A DNA stretch of 64,000 nucleotides from NCBI GenBank assembly GCA_022510845.1, contig JAFLSR010000010.1:1-64000 (forward strand). The letters are read 5' to 3'. This document shows positions 29,908 to 40,287 of this stretch, piece by piece. Source of the stretch: Treponema sp. (GTDB lineage: Bacteria; Spirochaetota; Spirochaetia; Treponematales; Treponemataceae). Numbering within the stretch: position 1 is the stretch's first letter; each line of letters starts with the position of its first letter. Both the position numbers and the translations under genes were made by a program. Below the pieces are notes generated by a model. It had not been told where the DNA came from and made no database searches. It worked only from the letters and a program-made list of their open reading frames with translations.

Positions 29908-31871
29908 TTCACCATCGACAAAAATTCTTTTTCATCGATAATCGGGATTCCAAATTTTGCGGCTTTGGCATTTTTTCCAGAGCCGCTTTGCGTGTCGTTC
30001 GTTACCAAAAAGTTCAAATCTTTTGTGACAGAAGATTTCACCGCACCGCCCGCTTTTTTTACGAGCGACTCGGCTTCGGCGCGCTTCATAGTGACAAGCT
30101 CGCCTGTAAAACAAAAACTTTTTCCGGAAAGCGCGCCGCCCGAAGCGTCTTCGATGACGATGATTTTTTTTGCAACGAGCGAACGCATTTCTTCCGCATT
30201 CTCAAGAATTCCTTCCACGAAATTTTTCGCAGAGATTTCCGCAAAGCCATAGATTTTTTCGATGTCCGCCGCATCCGCCGCAAGAATTTTTTCGAGCGTA
30301 TTGTAGCCTGCGTCCACGATTTTCTGCACCATCACCTCGCCCATTCCTTCTATGTCGAAACCTGCGACAAATTGCGCAAGGGAAAGACGCGCATGAGATT
30401 TTATTGAAGCAAGAACTTTTTTCGCGCCGAGCGACTCTTTTTTTTCAGCGACGCTTTTTTCATCAAGAAAAAATGGCGCGAGCGTTTCTTCGGTCAAATC
30501 GTAAATACTTGAAATCGAATTTATTTTTTTCGCGGAAAAAAGTTCGTTCACAGTCGTTTCGCCCAAATCGCGGATGTCGGCGCATTCAATCCATTTGAAA
30601 ATTTGATGGAGGATTCGCTTGGGGCAATTTTTGTTCGGGCAATAAAGACGCGCGGGCGTGTCCAAAAGAGGAGTTCCGCATGACGCGCATTTTTTGGGAA
30701 ACTCAATTTCCTTTTGGGTGGAATCTTTGCCGCGTTTTTCTGCCGAAATATTTTCTTTGACGACGCTTTCAATTTTAGGAATGATTTCCCCGCGCTTTAC
30801 GACTACGACATGGCTTCCGATTTTCACGCCGAGTTTGCGAAGCGTATCGGGATTCGCAAGGCTCGCGCGTCGAACCGTAGTTCCCGCAAGTTCCACAGGA
30901 TCGAAAATCGCCACCGGCGTATATGTCGCACCCGACTCGCTCCACTCCACATCTCGAACGATGGAAACCGCTTCTTCAAGCGAAAACTTGAACGCAATCT
31001 GCCGCTCTGGGCGCGCCCTGCTCGCATCCGCAAAATCAATCGCGCGTTCTTTTACCACAAGTCCGTCGATGTCGTATTCAAGCGAGGCGCGTTTTTCCAT
31101 TATCTCGGCTCGATAATTCACGACATCTTCGGGATTTTTTGCGATGTAAAGAGGAACGGTGGCGAAGCCGTTTTTCACAAGCCACTTGATTTTTTCTTCT
31201 TCGTCCGAAAAAGGATTTTCTCCGTCAGTGGAAAGCGCGTCATAACAAACAAAGTCGAGGTGTTCCACCCCCTCCCCGTCTTTTCGCTTCATCAAACCGT
31301 TCGCGGCATTGCGGCAGTTCGCCTTGTCGGAAAAAAATGATTTGTGCGTCGAATGCGTCATTATCACTTCGCCGCGCACTCCGCCAGTAAAAGACGAAGA
31401 GTCTTTGAGAACTGAAAGCACGCCGCGCATTTTTTTCGCGTTCACAGTTATGTCGTCGCCAATCGTTCCATCGCCGCGAGTTACCGCGCGAACCAATTTT
31501 CCGTGTTCATATTGCAATTCAAGCGACGCGCCATCGAGTTTGTATTCCACCAAGTATTCATCGTAGGAATGTTTTTTCGCCCAGGCAAAAAACTGCTCGG
31601 GGTCGGCAGCCTTTTCTTGGCTTCCCATCGGCATCACATGACGCGCCTTCGGAAAATTGCCAGAATCCGCGCCAACTTTTTTCAGAATCGGATTTTGCGG
31701 ATCCAACGATTTCAATTCGTCCCAAAGCGAATCGAATTCCGCATCACTGATTTCAGCCTCGCCGTTATAATATGAATCCTGATATTTTTTTATGAGCCGC
31801 GCGAGTTCCTTCACGCGAACAGATTTTGCACTTTCTTTCGAAGCCGCTTCAACATCAAACAAATCTGACAT
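29904..31871 (-). CDS. ligA: NAD-dependent DNA ligase
   Basis: EYKLDGASLELQYEHGKL, CASCGTPLLDTPARLYCPNKNCP, BRCT domain at the C-terminus. Confidence 0.96.
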   Translation of the reverse strand: MSDLFDVEAASKESAKSVRVKELARLIKKYQDSYYNGEAEISDAEFDSLWDELKSLDPQNPILKKVGADSGNFPKARHVMPMGSQEKAADPEQFFAWAKKHSYDEYLVEYKLDGASLELQYEHGKLVRAVTRGDGTIGDDITVNAKKMRGVLSVLKDSSSFTGGVRGEVIMTHSTHKSFFSDKANCRNAANGLMKRKDGEGVEHLDFVCYDALSTDGENPFSDEEEKIKWLVKNGFATVPLYIAKNPEDVVNYRAEIMEKRASLEYDIDGLVVKERAIDFADASRARPERQIAFKFSLEEAVSIVRDVEWSESGATYTPVAIFDPVELAGTTVRRASLANPDTLRKLGVKIGSHVVVVKRGEIIPKIESVVKENISAEKRGKDSTQKEIEFPKKCASCGTPLLDTPARLYCPNKNCPKRILHQIFKWIECADIRDLGETTVNELFSAKKINSISSIYDLTEETLAPFFLDEKSVAEKKESLGAKKVLASIKSHARLSLAQFVAGFDIEGMGEVMVQKIVDAGYNTLEKILAADAADIEKIYGFAEISAKNFVEGILENAEEMRSLVAKKIIVIEDASGGALSGKSFCFTGELVTMKRAEAESLVKKAGGAVKSSVTKDLNFLVTNDTQSGSGKNAKAAKFGIPIIDEKEFLSMVN

Positions 31872-31886
31872 CAGTTTTCCTCAAAT

Positions 31887-32305
31887 TTTCAAAGTTTTCA
31901 GAAATTTCAATTTCTGAAAACTTTGAAAAAGCGATTTTGCAACAGAGTGAAAAATCGCAGTGAATAAGCGAGAATTTCTGCTTTGCAGAAATTCTCGAAG
32001 TTAAAGTTGCCACAACATTTCTGTGGCAACTTTAAACATTCCTTGTATTTTTTAACAGTGAAAAAAGTATGAACTTTTTTTCACTGTTAAAAACGTCATT
32101 TCGCAGCAAAGCGAGAAATGACAATAAATGTACGAGTTTTTTGCTCAGCAAAAAAACTCGAAGTCACAGATGCCGCGGCATCTGTGACTGTTCCTCAAAA
32201 CGATTTTGTAGCAAAGCGAAAAATCGCAGTACGATAAGTGAGAATTTCTGTTTTGCAGAAATTCTCGAAGTTAAAGTTGCCACAATATTTCTGTAGCAAC
32301 TTCAA
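31887..32305 (-). repeat. Tandem array of three modular multi-hairpin elements (A-B-C-D, A-B-C-D, B-C-D on the + strand)
   Basis: Hairpins A 31887-31928, B 31931-31958, C 31969-31997, D 32001-32035; A 32049-32093, B 32095-32122, C 32133-32160, D 32163-32188; B 32201-32226, C 32240-32266, D 32271-32305. Confidence 0.95.
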
Positions 32306-32319
32306 CTGTTTCCTATTTT

Positions 32320-33060
32320 TCAGCCACCGATTTTTTCAAAATACAATTCGCGGATTTCGCGTCCTGCTTCAATCGCCTTGCGCTCGAATTTCGTTTGGGG
32401 CCGCCAAACTTGCCGCGGTGCAAACCCGTCGAATTTATTTTTCAAACCTTGCGTCGCAGAAAGTTCTTCGAGTGCGCTCTGCGCATATTCTTCCCAATCC
32501 GTCGCCATGTACAGAAATCCGCCTTGGCACAATTTTTGCGCGAGAAGTTCCGTGTGTGGACGCTGCACGAGGCGGCGTTTATGATGCTTTTTTTTCGGCC
32601 AAGGGTCAGGAAAAAAAATGTGAAAGCCGTTCACGGAATTTTCGCCGAGCATATTTTTCAAAACGTCGAGTGCGTCGTGCTCAATCAAAAACAAATTCTT
32701 CAAATCGTTCGCGCGGATTTCGCCCAACACCCGCCCCACTCCAGGACGATGCACTTCGATGCCAAGATAATTTATGTTCGGATTCGCCTTCGCAATTTCG
32801 ACAGTGGCCGCGCCCATTCCAAATCCGATTTCCACCACAATCGGATTTGTGTTTCCGAAAACATCCACGAGATTCAGAAGTTTTTCCTCATAGGGAATGC
32901 ACCAAATGTGTTCGAGTTCGCTGTAGTCGCGTTGCTGCGCGCTCGTCATGCGGCCCGCTCGCAAAACATAAGTTTTTATCGTGCGGTAAAAATTTTCGCC
33001 GGCGGAAAATTCTTCACTGCCCATTTTTGTCCACCCCTCCCTTGAACACTTTCGGTCCAA
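32320..33060 (-). CDS. trmB: tRNA (guanine-N7)-methyltransferase
   Basis: VVEIGFGMGAATVEIAKANPNINYLGIEVHRPGVGRVL...FPDPWPKKKHHKRRL. Confidence 0.95.
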   Translation of the reverse strand: MDRKCSREGWTKMGSEEFSAGENFYRTIKTYVLRAGRMTSAQQRDYSELEHIWCIPYEEKLLNLVDVFGNTNPIVVEIGFGMGAATVEIAKANPNINYLGIEVHRPGVGRVLGEIRANDLKNLFLIEHDALDVLKNMLGENSVNGFHIFFPDPWPKKKHHKRRLVQRPHTELLAQKLCQGGFLYMATDWEEYAQSALEELSATQGLKNKFDGFAPRQVWRPQTKFERKAIEAGREIRELYFEKIGG

Positions 33061-33664
33061 GGCAAATCACATTCCGCGCCTGATAAATATGCCGCAAATA
33101 GCGAGAATCCCTCACGTTTTTTAAAATCACCTCATCGTGCTGATTTTTTTTGATTTCATCAAAATATAAAAGATCGCCAGTTTCAGAATACGCCGCAAGC
33201 CGCTCCTTCCATCTGCCGCCGGAAAATTTTTCATACGAAAATTCTTTCAATGAATTTTCATCGTATTCAACAAAAAAAATTCCTTGTGCGGAATTTCCCG
33301 CCGCGTCCACGCATTCAAAAGAATATTCGCCGCGAGGAAATTTCGCAAGGTTCGAAGGCGGCGAAAGGTGCATATATCCCGCCCAAGAATTTTCGCGCGA
33401 CTGGAACAAAATCGGATTTTCAATTTTCCAAAAATATTCGCCGCATTTCACCGAAATATTTTCCACGCGCCGCACATTCGAAGAAACGGCAAGGAAGACA
33501 CTCAATCGCTGCACGGGATTTTTTTCGTCTTCAAAATCGAATACAATATTCGCCTGCGATTCGCTCGCATTCACTTTGTCTTCCGCGCAAGAAAAAAGCG
33601 CAAAGCAAAGCAGCAAGAACACTATCGAGATAAAATTGAAATTTTCAGGCGGCGGTTTTTCCAT
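33014..33664 (-). CDS. Putative lipoprotein, 216 aa
   Basis: N-terminal hydrophobic segment ending CFALFSCAED (lipobox). Confidence 0.65.
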   Translation of the reverse strand: MEKPPPENFNFISIVFLLLCFALFSCAEDKVNASESQANIVFDFEDEKNPVQRLSVFLAVSSNVRRVENISVKCGEYFWKIENPILFQSRENSWAGYMHLSPPSNLAKFPRGEYSFECVDAAGNSAQGIFFVEYDENSLKEFSYEKFSGGRWKERLAAYSETGDLLYFDEIKKNQHDEVILKNVRDSRYLRHIYQARNVICLGPKVFKGGVDKNGQ

Positions 33665-33665
33665 G

Positions 33666-34829
33666 CTAAAAGCTGAAAGTAAGCGTAAAAACTACGAGGT
33701 CGTTCGAAGAAAACTGGTTCACAAGAGAATCGAACTTGACGTTGACTTTTTTGCAGGCATCTTCCAAATATGAAAGGTAGTACATTCCCAAATCCGTGCC
33801 TTCTTCGCCGCTGGGCATGTCACGGTAGAAATCCACAAGCGACTTCTTGCCCGACCTTCCATTTGATGCGGAATCAACAGTGGACTTGATTTCCTGAAAT
33901 TCATCGGAGCGGTTGTAGAGAGTGATTTGCAGCCTTCCCTGTTTTCCAATCGAAGTAGAGCCTCCGCCCAATTTCCATGAGATGAAAACCAACTGGCGCT
34001 TCGCTTCAAGCGCGCGCACAATTTTCATTCGCGTTTCAGGATCGAGGATGAGCATATTCAAATCATCACGACCGGGATACATTTTTTTGGCTTCCTTCGT
34101 GATGTTTGCGTTTTCGTTGTTCAGCGCGAGTTCCATCACCATCGTGGAAATGTAATCCGCCACGCGCGACTTGTCCATATAACGCGAAAGGATTTTTCGT
34201 GTCTGGCTCACAATCTCGCTGAAATTTTCATCTTTATGGAAAAGGACAAGGATGTGCCAGTTGAGAAGGCTCAGTCGGTTCAAAAATTTTTCGCTCATCA
34301 AAAGATAGACATTTTTTTCTTCCGTGGAATATTCTTTGTTGGTCATCACGCTTTTCCAAATCGGACTCAAAATCGTCTTTCGGATTTGGTCAATCAGAAC
34401 GTTCTTTCCGGAAAGTTCAGCGCGGAGTTGCTTGTCTGGAATGCGCGTTTTTTCGTCAATCAAATTTCCCGCATGAGTGCGGTTGTGCTTGTGAACACAA
34501 TTCGTGTCGATGATTCCCTTGAAGATTTCCTTGTCGAATTGTTTGTACATCACGGAGTAGACCATCAGCTTGCAAAGGTCCATAATCTCCTGCCGCTTCG
34601 AGCCGAATTCCGACATCGAAATTTCCAGTTTGGAAATGTAGTCAATCAAAATCATATTTTGAATCGACTGCGGCGAAAATTGGTTCAACACGATTCCGTA
34701 CTCTTCGGTGTTGTCGGCCATTTTTATTCTGAGAAGCTTTTTCTTGTGGCTGATGAAATTCGAAGTGCCTCCTTCGGTAAGTATCACTTTGAGCGGCAGT
34801 TCAAGTGTAAATTTTTTCCCAGTAGCCAT
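33666..34829 (-). CDS. Uncharacterised 387-aa protein, possibly GHKL-ATPase-like
   Basis: MVMELALNNENANI and GTDLGMYYLSYLEDACKKVNVKFD weakly resemble N-box and G2-box motifs. Confidence 0.6.
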   Translation of the reverse strand: MATGKKFTLELPLKVILTEGGTSNFISHKKKLLRIKMADNTEEYGIVLNQFSPQSIQNMILIDYISKLEISMSEFGSKRQEIMDLCKLMVYSVMYKQFDKEIFKGIIDTNCVHKHNRTHAGNLIDEKTRIPDKQLRAELSGKNVLIDQIRKTILSPIWKSVMTNKEYSTEEKNVYLLMSEKFLNRLSLLNWHILVLFHKDENFSEIVSQTRKILSRYMDKSRVADYISTMVMELALNNENANITKEAKKMYPGRDDLNMLILDPETRMKIVRALEAKRQLVFISWKLGGGSTSIGKQGRLQITLYNRSDEFQEIKSTVDSASNGRSGKKSLVDFYRDMPSGEEGTDLGMYYLSYLEDACKKVNVKFDSLVNQFSSNDLVVFTLTFSF

Positions 34830-34909
34830 CTGATTGTTTTACTCCCTTATTTAATATTATCGCACAAAACTCTTGAAAAGTAAAGTGATAAATTGTAACA
34901 TATTTTACA

Positions 34910-36922
34910 ATGAAAAGGAGTTTTTCTTTCATAATCGCAATCTTCTCTATTTTTGCAATACAAATGAATTGTGTTTTTGCACAAAAGATTTCGGGCGCAG
35001 AGCTTTCCAACAATGTTTTTGCCAAACTTGAATCGTGCGCGAAAGAAAATGGGCACAAGGCGAAAATTTCCGTTGAAAGAATTCCGCTCACCCCCGCCGC
35101 ATTTGAAAATTTTCCGTACAATGTTTCGATTGGCTTTTCGCAAAAATCCGAAGAAAATTTTCCGCACCAAACATTCATCGTCGCATCAACGCAGGAAGAT
35201 TTTTTTGCAAATGAAGAATTCTTTTCCGAACTGTTCGAATTTGCCGCGAATGGCGAATTCACATTCAAACTGAATTTCATCTTCACGGCGGGCGATGTCC
35301 GAAAAATTTCCGGCAACGAAAAAACATTTGGCACAGAAATTTTTTGCAGGGGAATCGAAGGCACGCAGGAAACGCACGCGCTCGTATTGGACTTTTCGGG
35401 CACGAAAAAAAATTCCGTAACGCCAGGAAGCGCGTCCGATGTTTCGCCATTATACCTTGTGCGCGCGCTTTGTTCCGAACTCGACAAAAATTCCGTGAAG
35501 TACGACATCGCAGGCGGAGAATACCTTTCCCTCTACAACATCGACATTCTAAAAGATGAAGCGCGGCTCGCAGCCTTTTTGTCGAGGGGAATTCCAGCCG
35601 TGATGTTGAACATGCTTTCCGAAAAAAACAATCGGCGTGCGGAAATCGATTCCATCAAAAATTTTATCGCGCATGTTGAATTCCCTGCAAGCGGAAATTG
35701 GAGCCGCCATTACATCCCGCTGATTTCTTTTCAAAAGCGGATTTGGATTGAAGAACGTCAGATTGTCGCCACCCTCATCGCATTCACCGCGCTATGCCTG
35801 CTTGTTTTGAGCGATTTCGGATTTTTGTTCAGAAAGCACAGCCAGCGGCTTGCAAAGATAAAATCGAGCGCAATCAAATCGAACTACTTGATTTTCCTTA
35901 CGATGGCTTTTTTTGTAATCTCGCTTCTTGCAGGGCAGACCATAGCGAGCGCATTGCAAAAAGCCGGCGTAAGAAACATCTTGCTGCTTTTTTCGCTCAA
36001 ACTTTTTACGCCTTTTTTCATCGTGTCCGTGCTTTACCCAATCGAAATCAAATTGCACAAAGACCTCACGCCCTACGCATACGAATACATTTTGAGTACG
36101 AGCGCGCTTTTGAATGTATTCATATTTTCCACGATTGACATTTCGCTGTTTTTTTTGTTTTCATTCGAATACATAATCCTAATGATTTCGCGGACAACGA
36201 AGAACACGGCGTTGCTTTATTTTTTCATGGCGATTTTTTTCCTGCCGTTCATTCCGCTCTTGCATTCGATTTTGATTTACTCCGACGCGCAAAAAATTTC
36301 CAATCTGATTTTCTGCGACTTTTCAGGCAACATAATTTTGAGTTTCGCACTCGTTCCGCTGAGCCTGCTTTGGCTGCGCGTCCTTGCTCGGCTGAATTTC
36401 AAAGCGGAATCAAGGAAAAAACTTTTCACATTCTACGCCATCGCGTCCGCCGTGAGCCTAGCAGGATTCGTGGCGATTTCTTCGCTTGCCTTTTTTGCCG
36501 CAAACAGAATCTTTTTCAAGAATGTCGAACAGAGGCGTTCGTTCCTGCGCGTTCAAGATTCCGCGGGAAAAAAAAATGCTTCGGTTTCGATTTTCGATTC
36601 GGAATATTACGGCGGAAAAATTCGCAGTATCGAAATTTCCTCGAAAAAAATTCCCGAACGCTATGCGATTTTCGTTCAAGACAAAGCCGAAAATCCTTTT
36701 TACTTTTCGATTTACGAAACTTCGCACGAAAACGACAAAACGGAATTTTTGTTGCCCGAAAATCCTCCGCAAAATTTGACGGTGGCATACACGCCGAATT
36801 CTTCCGACAATTCGCTCATCACAATTGAGGCGTATTTTTTGAGCGAGGATTCTCGCTACGCAGAAAAAGAAGTTTTTTTGTTTGAAGCGAAGGACGGAGA
36901 AATTTCGGAGCGCGCGCCATGA
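34910..36922 (+). CDS. Uncharacterised multi-TM membrane protein, 670 aa
   Basis: Signal peptide, about 9 TM segments, 4-nt overlap with dinB. Confidence 0.75.
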   Translation: MKRSFSFIIAIFSIFAIQMNCVFAQKISGAELSNNVFAKLESCAKENGHKAKISVERIPLTPAAFENFPYNVSIGFSQKSEENFPHQTFIVASTQEDFFANEEFFSELFEFAANGEFTFKLNFIFTAGDVRKISGNEKTFGTEIFCRGIEGTQETHALVLDFSGTKKNSVTPGSASDVSPLYLVRALCSELDKNSVKYDIAGGEYLSLYNIDILKDEARLAAFLSRGIPAVMLNMLSEKNNRRAEIDSIKNFIAHVEFPASGNWSRHYIPLISFQKRIWIEERQIVATLIAFTALCLLVLSDFGFLFRKHSQRLAKIKSSAIKSNYLIFLTMAFFVISLLAGQTIASALQKAGVRNILLLFSLKLFTPFFIVSVLYPIEIKLHKDLTPYAYEYILSTSALLNVFIFSTIDISLFFLFSFEYIILMISRTTKNTALLYFFMAIFFLPFIPLLHSILIYSDAQKISNLIFCDFSGNIILSFALVPLSLLWLRVLARLNFKAESRKKLFTFYAIASAVSLAGFVAISSLAFFAANRIFFKNVEQRRSFLRVQDSAGKKNASVSIFDSEYYGGKIRSIEISSKKIPERYAIFVQDKAENPFYFSIYETSHENDKTEFLLPENPPQNLTVAYTPNSSDNSLITIEAYFLSEDSRYAEKEVFLFEAKDGEISERAP

Positions 36923-38121
36923 ACTTCGAAAGCACAAAATGTTTTTTCCATGTTGACCTCGACGCATTTTTCGCGTCCGTGGAACAACTGCTGCATCCGC
37001 AATGGCGCGGAAAGCCAGTCGTGGTGGGCGGCGTTCCTGGCGACAGGCGGGCCGTGGTTTCCACCGCGAGTTATGAGGCAAGGAAATTCGGCATTCATTC
37101 CGCGATGCCGTTCGTCCGCGCCGTGGAACTTTGTCCGAACGCGATTTTTGTCCGAGGCGACCACAAAACTTACGGCGAGTTTTCCGAAAAAGTGATGCGA
37201 ATCTTTTCAGATTTTTCTCCCGACGTAAAGCAGATTTCGATTGACGAAGCGTTTTTGGATATGAGCGGCACGACGCGGCTTTTCGGCGACCCAGTGGAAA
37301 CTGCGAAAAAATTGCAGGACGAAGTTTTCGAAAAAACGCGCCTCACGGTTTCCATCGGAGTGGCAACATCAAACTATGTCGCAAAAATCGCAAGCGGCTT
37401 GCAAAAGCCAAAAGGCCTTACCGCCGTGCTTCCGGGCGACGAAGAAAATTTCATGCTGAGCTTGCCGCTCGAAAAAGTCTGGGGAATCGGCGCGAAAACT
37501 TTGACGCGGCTCAAGGAATCAGGCTTCAATTCCACGCACGACATTTTGGTTCACAGCAAAAAACTCCTTGCGAATATTTTCGGGCAGGCGCAGGCGGACT
37601 TCTTATACAATGCCGTGCGCGGCATCGATCCGCCGGGATTTTTGGAGGAAGCAAAATCGCATTCGGCAGGAATCGAATCCACCTACGACTACGACCTTTT
37701 GGAATGGGACGCGATTGAGTGCGCGCTGCTGGAACTGTCCGAGCAGTTGATGTTTCGTCTTTTGCGGCACAACATCACCGGGAAAACTTTGTGCGTGAAA
37801 ATTCGCTACGATGATTTTACGACTGTAAGCGTGCGCGAAACTTCCTCACAAAACATCACGAGCGTTGACGACCTTTTCAGCCGCGCAAAACACATCTTCC
37901 GAAAAAAATATGAGGCGGAGCGCGGAATCAGGCTTTTAGGAATCACCGTCGGAAAGACGCAAGACGCGAACAGCGAAACGCAAAACGAGCTTTTCGATTT
38001 CGGCGAAAAGAAAAAACGCGCCGTAGAAAAGTCGATTCTAAAATTGGAACAAAAAAATCCGAAAATCAAAATCCATAAGGCGCGGCTTCTTTCAAATGAA
38101 AAAAATCCGCCGGAAAAATGA
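36919..38121 (+). CDS. dinB: DNA polymerase IV (Y family)
   Basis: FFHVDLDAFFASVEQLLHPQWRGKPVVVGG; QISIDEAFLDMSGT. Confidence 0.96.
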   Translation: MNFESTKCFFHVDLDAFFASVEQLLHPQWRGKPVVVGGVPGDRRAVVSTASYEARKFGIHSAMPFVRAVELCPNAIFVRGDHKTYGEFSEKVMRIFSDFSPDVKQISIDEAFLDMSGTTRLFGDPVETAKKLQDEVFEKTRLTVSIGVATSNYVAKIASGLQKPKGLTAVLPGDEENFMLSLPLEKVWGIGAKTLTRLKESGFNSTHDILVHSKKLLANIFGQAQADFLYNAVRGIDPPGFLEEAKSHSAGIESTYDYDLLEWDAIECALLELSEQLMFRLLRHNITGKTLCVKIRYDDFTTVSVRETSSQNITSVDDLFSRAKHIFRKKYEAERGIRLLGITVGKTQDANSETQNELFDFGEKKKRAVEKSILKLEQKNPKIKIHKARLLSNEKNPPEK

Positions 38122-38196
38122 GCGCGAACCTGCCCTCATTTAGAAGCATTTTTTGCTCGCAGATTTTATTTCGATTTTTCGTCCTGCAAGAAAATC

Positions 38197-40287
38197 TCAC
38201 TCTAGCGGAGCAAAATATCCTATCTCATCGCGGCCGCTTCGGTTCATAACATAGGTTTCCACTTCCACAGGCAAAAAGGCTCGCCCCATGTCGGTCCACA
38301 GCGACGATTCGTAACTGAACTGGTACATTCCGTTTGGCACTGCGAGCAAATCGGCGATCACTCCGCCCAAGCCTTCGGGACGGAAAACATAATATGTCTT
38401 TCCGAAAGTCGTTTTACAAATGTAGTCGAATTCCTCGGCGGGCGCGCCCTGCTCAAGTTGCACAATGCTGAACGCTATGCGATTGTTGTTCAAATATGAG
38501 GCGAGGTCGGAAAGTCCGTATCGGGCAAACGCGCCTTGCACAAAAACTCCATCGGTCAAAAAAATCACCGCGCGTTTCGGCTCTGAATTTATCAAGTTGT
38601 TGGCAGCCATTCTGAGCGCAAGGTCAAAAGAGCAAATGTCGCTTTCTGGAGTTTTGAGCGCGGTGTACGAAAAATTCACCAGTCCGCTCGGCGCGCCTTC
38701 GTATTCCAAAACAGGAATTTCACCGCTTGAAATGAGCGTGATTTTTCCAACTCCTTGCATCGCCCCGGCGAGTTCGCGCACGGCATGGTTCAGAGTTTCA
38801 CCGTAAACAGAACAATCCACATTGCGGTCAATGATTATAGCGATGTCCTCGTTCGTGTTTGCGGAAGCCGCGCCCTCAAATCGCAAATTCGAAACCGCCC
38901 TTCGCCCTTCGCTGATGTAAAAATTTTCCGCGCGAAGTCCAATCACAGGCTGACGCATTCGGTTTTGCACATTCACTTCGATTGAAACTTTCGGAAAGTG
39001 TTCGGCATTCACGCGCGAGATTTCCACATAGAATCCGCCGAGCAATTCTGTCATCCTCGACATTATGTAGATTTCGCTGTTCTTGAAATCGCTCGCCAAA
39101 ATGTTTCCGTTGAAATCTGGAAGCGCGCAAGTGATGCGGGCGGGCGCGTTGCCTACGAATGCGTTTTCAAAAACCGCGCCTGTTCCCAAGTCAATCGAAA
39201 AAATTCGATTTCTGTCCGAAACGACCAAAAAATCTTTTTCCATGGAAAATTTCAAGGCCTCGGGAAAAGAAAATGTCTGTTCGGGAACGAGAACGCCCTC
39301 GTAGTTTCCGCTCAAATCGAATTGATAAATCGCGCCGTGAACACAGTCCGCCACAAAAACGCTGTCGTCCTTTATGGCAATTCCCGTAGGCCCTTTTAGC
39401 CCCGCAAAATCTTCGGAACGCCTTCCAAAATCGAAGATGCCGTTTCCGTCCTTGTCGAAAACCACCACGCGCGAATTCCCAAAATCCGTAACATAGATGT
39501 TTCCAAGCGAATCCTGCGCCAAATATTGAGGCCCGACAAATTGCCCCGCGCCCCTTCCCTTTTCGCCGATGTATTTTTCAAAAAAGCCCAGTTCGCTCAA
39601 AACGGCAATTCTGTCGCCCGCGCTCTCGCTCACCAAAAGTTTTCCGTCAAAAGAACGAATCACATCGAGCGGGCGGTCAAATCCATTGAACGGACCTGTC
39701 ACGCGGCGAACGACATTTCCGTTTATGTCGAGCAAGACGAGTTCATTGCTTCCGTAAGCCGCCACCCAAATCGTTCCGTCGGAATTCACGAGCACGGAAG
39801 TGGGAGACGCGAAAACTTGGTATTTTTCGCCCTTCGTGGAATTCGTTCCGAAATAACTTCCTGTTTCTGTATATCGCGGAGAAATTTCAGGAGAGGCGTT
39901 CACGCGGCGTTCCCGAACAACTTCGATTTTGTTTTCCAAAAGGATTCCGCCGTAGCCCGCGTCATGCGCGAACTGCCATTGTTCCAGCGCAGTTCCTTCA
40001 AGCCCCGCGCGGTAGTAAGATTTTCCGAGCCAGTCCAAAATCAGATTTTCATCGGGCAAATACGAAAGCGCCTTTTCAAACTGCATTATCGCGTCATTGA
40101 ACTGGCCTCGATAATATGACTGCACGCCCCGACGAAATTCCTCTTCGGCAAATCCCGCTTCCGCGCTGCGCTTGCGCGAAGACCTGTTTGCAGAATCCTC
40201 GAACAGATTTTCCGCCCGCTGCGCGTTGAGCGCGTTTTGAGAAAATGCGAGAAAAACTGCCAGCAAAAAAACGAACGACTTTCTCAT
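38197..40287 (-). CDS. TPR plus NHL-repeat propeller plus vWA-like protein
   Basis: FNDAIMQFEKALSYLPDENLILDWLGKSYY; NHL repeats (GNIYVTDFGNSRVVVFDKDG); C-terminal VWA-like region. Confidence 0.75.
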   Translation of the reverse strand: MRKSFVFLLAVFLAFSQNALNAQRAENLFEDSANRSSRKRSAEAGFAEEEFRRGVQSYYRGQFNDAIMQFEKALSYLPDENLILDWLGKSYYRAGLEGTALEQWQFAHDAGYGGILLENKIEVVRERRVNASPEISPRYTETGSYFGTNSTKGEKYQVFASPTSVLVNSDGTIWVAAYGSNELVLLDINGNVVRRVTGPFNGFDRPLDVIRSFDGKLLVSESAGDRIAVLSELGFFEKYIGEKGRGAGQFVGPQYLAQDSLGNIYVTDFGNSRVVVFDKDGNGIFDFGRRSEDFAGLKGPTGIAIKDDSVFVADCVHGAIYQFDLSGNYEGVLVPEQTFSFPEALKFSMEKDFLVVSDRNRIFSIDLGTGAVFENAFVGNAPARITCALPDFNGNILASDFKNSEIYIMSRMTELLGGFYVEISRVNAEHFPKVSIEVNVQNRMRQPVIGLRAENFYISEGRRAVSNLRFEGAASANTNEDIAIIIDRNVDCSVYGETLNHAVRELAGAMQGVGKITLISSGEIPVLEYEGAPSGLVNFSYTALKTPESDICSFDLALRMAANNLINSEPKRAVIFLTDGVFVQGAFARYGLSDLASYLNNNRIAFSIVQLEQGAPAEEFDYICKTTFGKTYYVFRPEGLGGVIADLLAVPNGMYQFSYESSLWTDMGRAFLPVEVETYVMNRSGRDEIGYFAPLE

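Noticed and set aside
31887-32305. CRISPR array
   Set aside because: Units are palindromic hairpins with variable stems, irregular spacing and no constant repeat/unique spacer pattern; no cas genes
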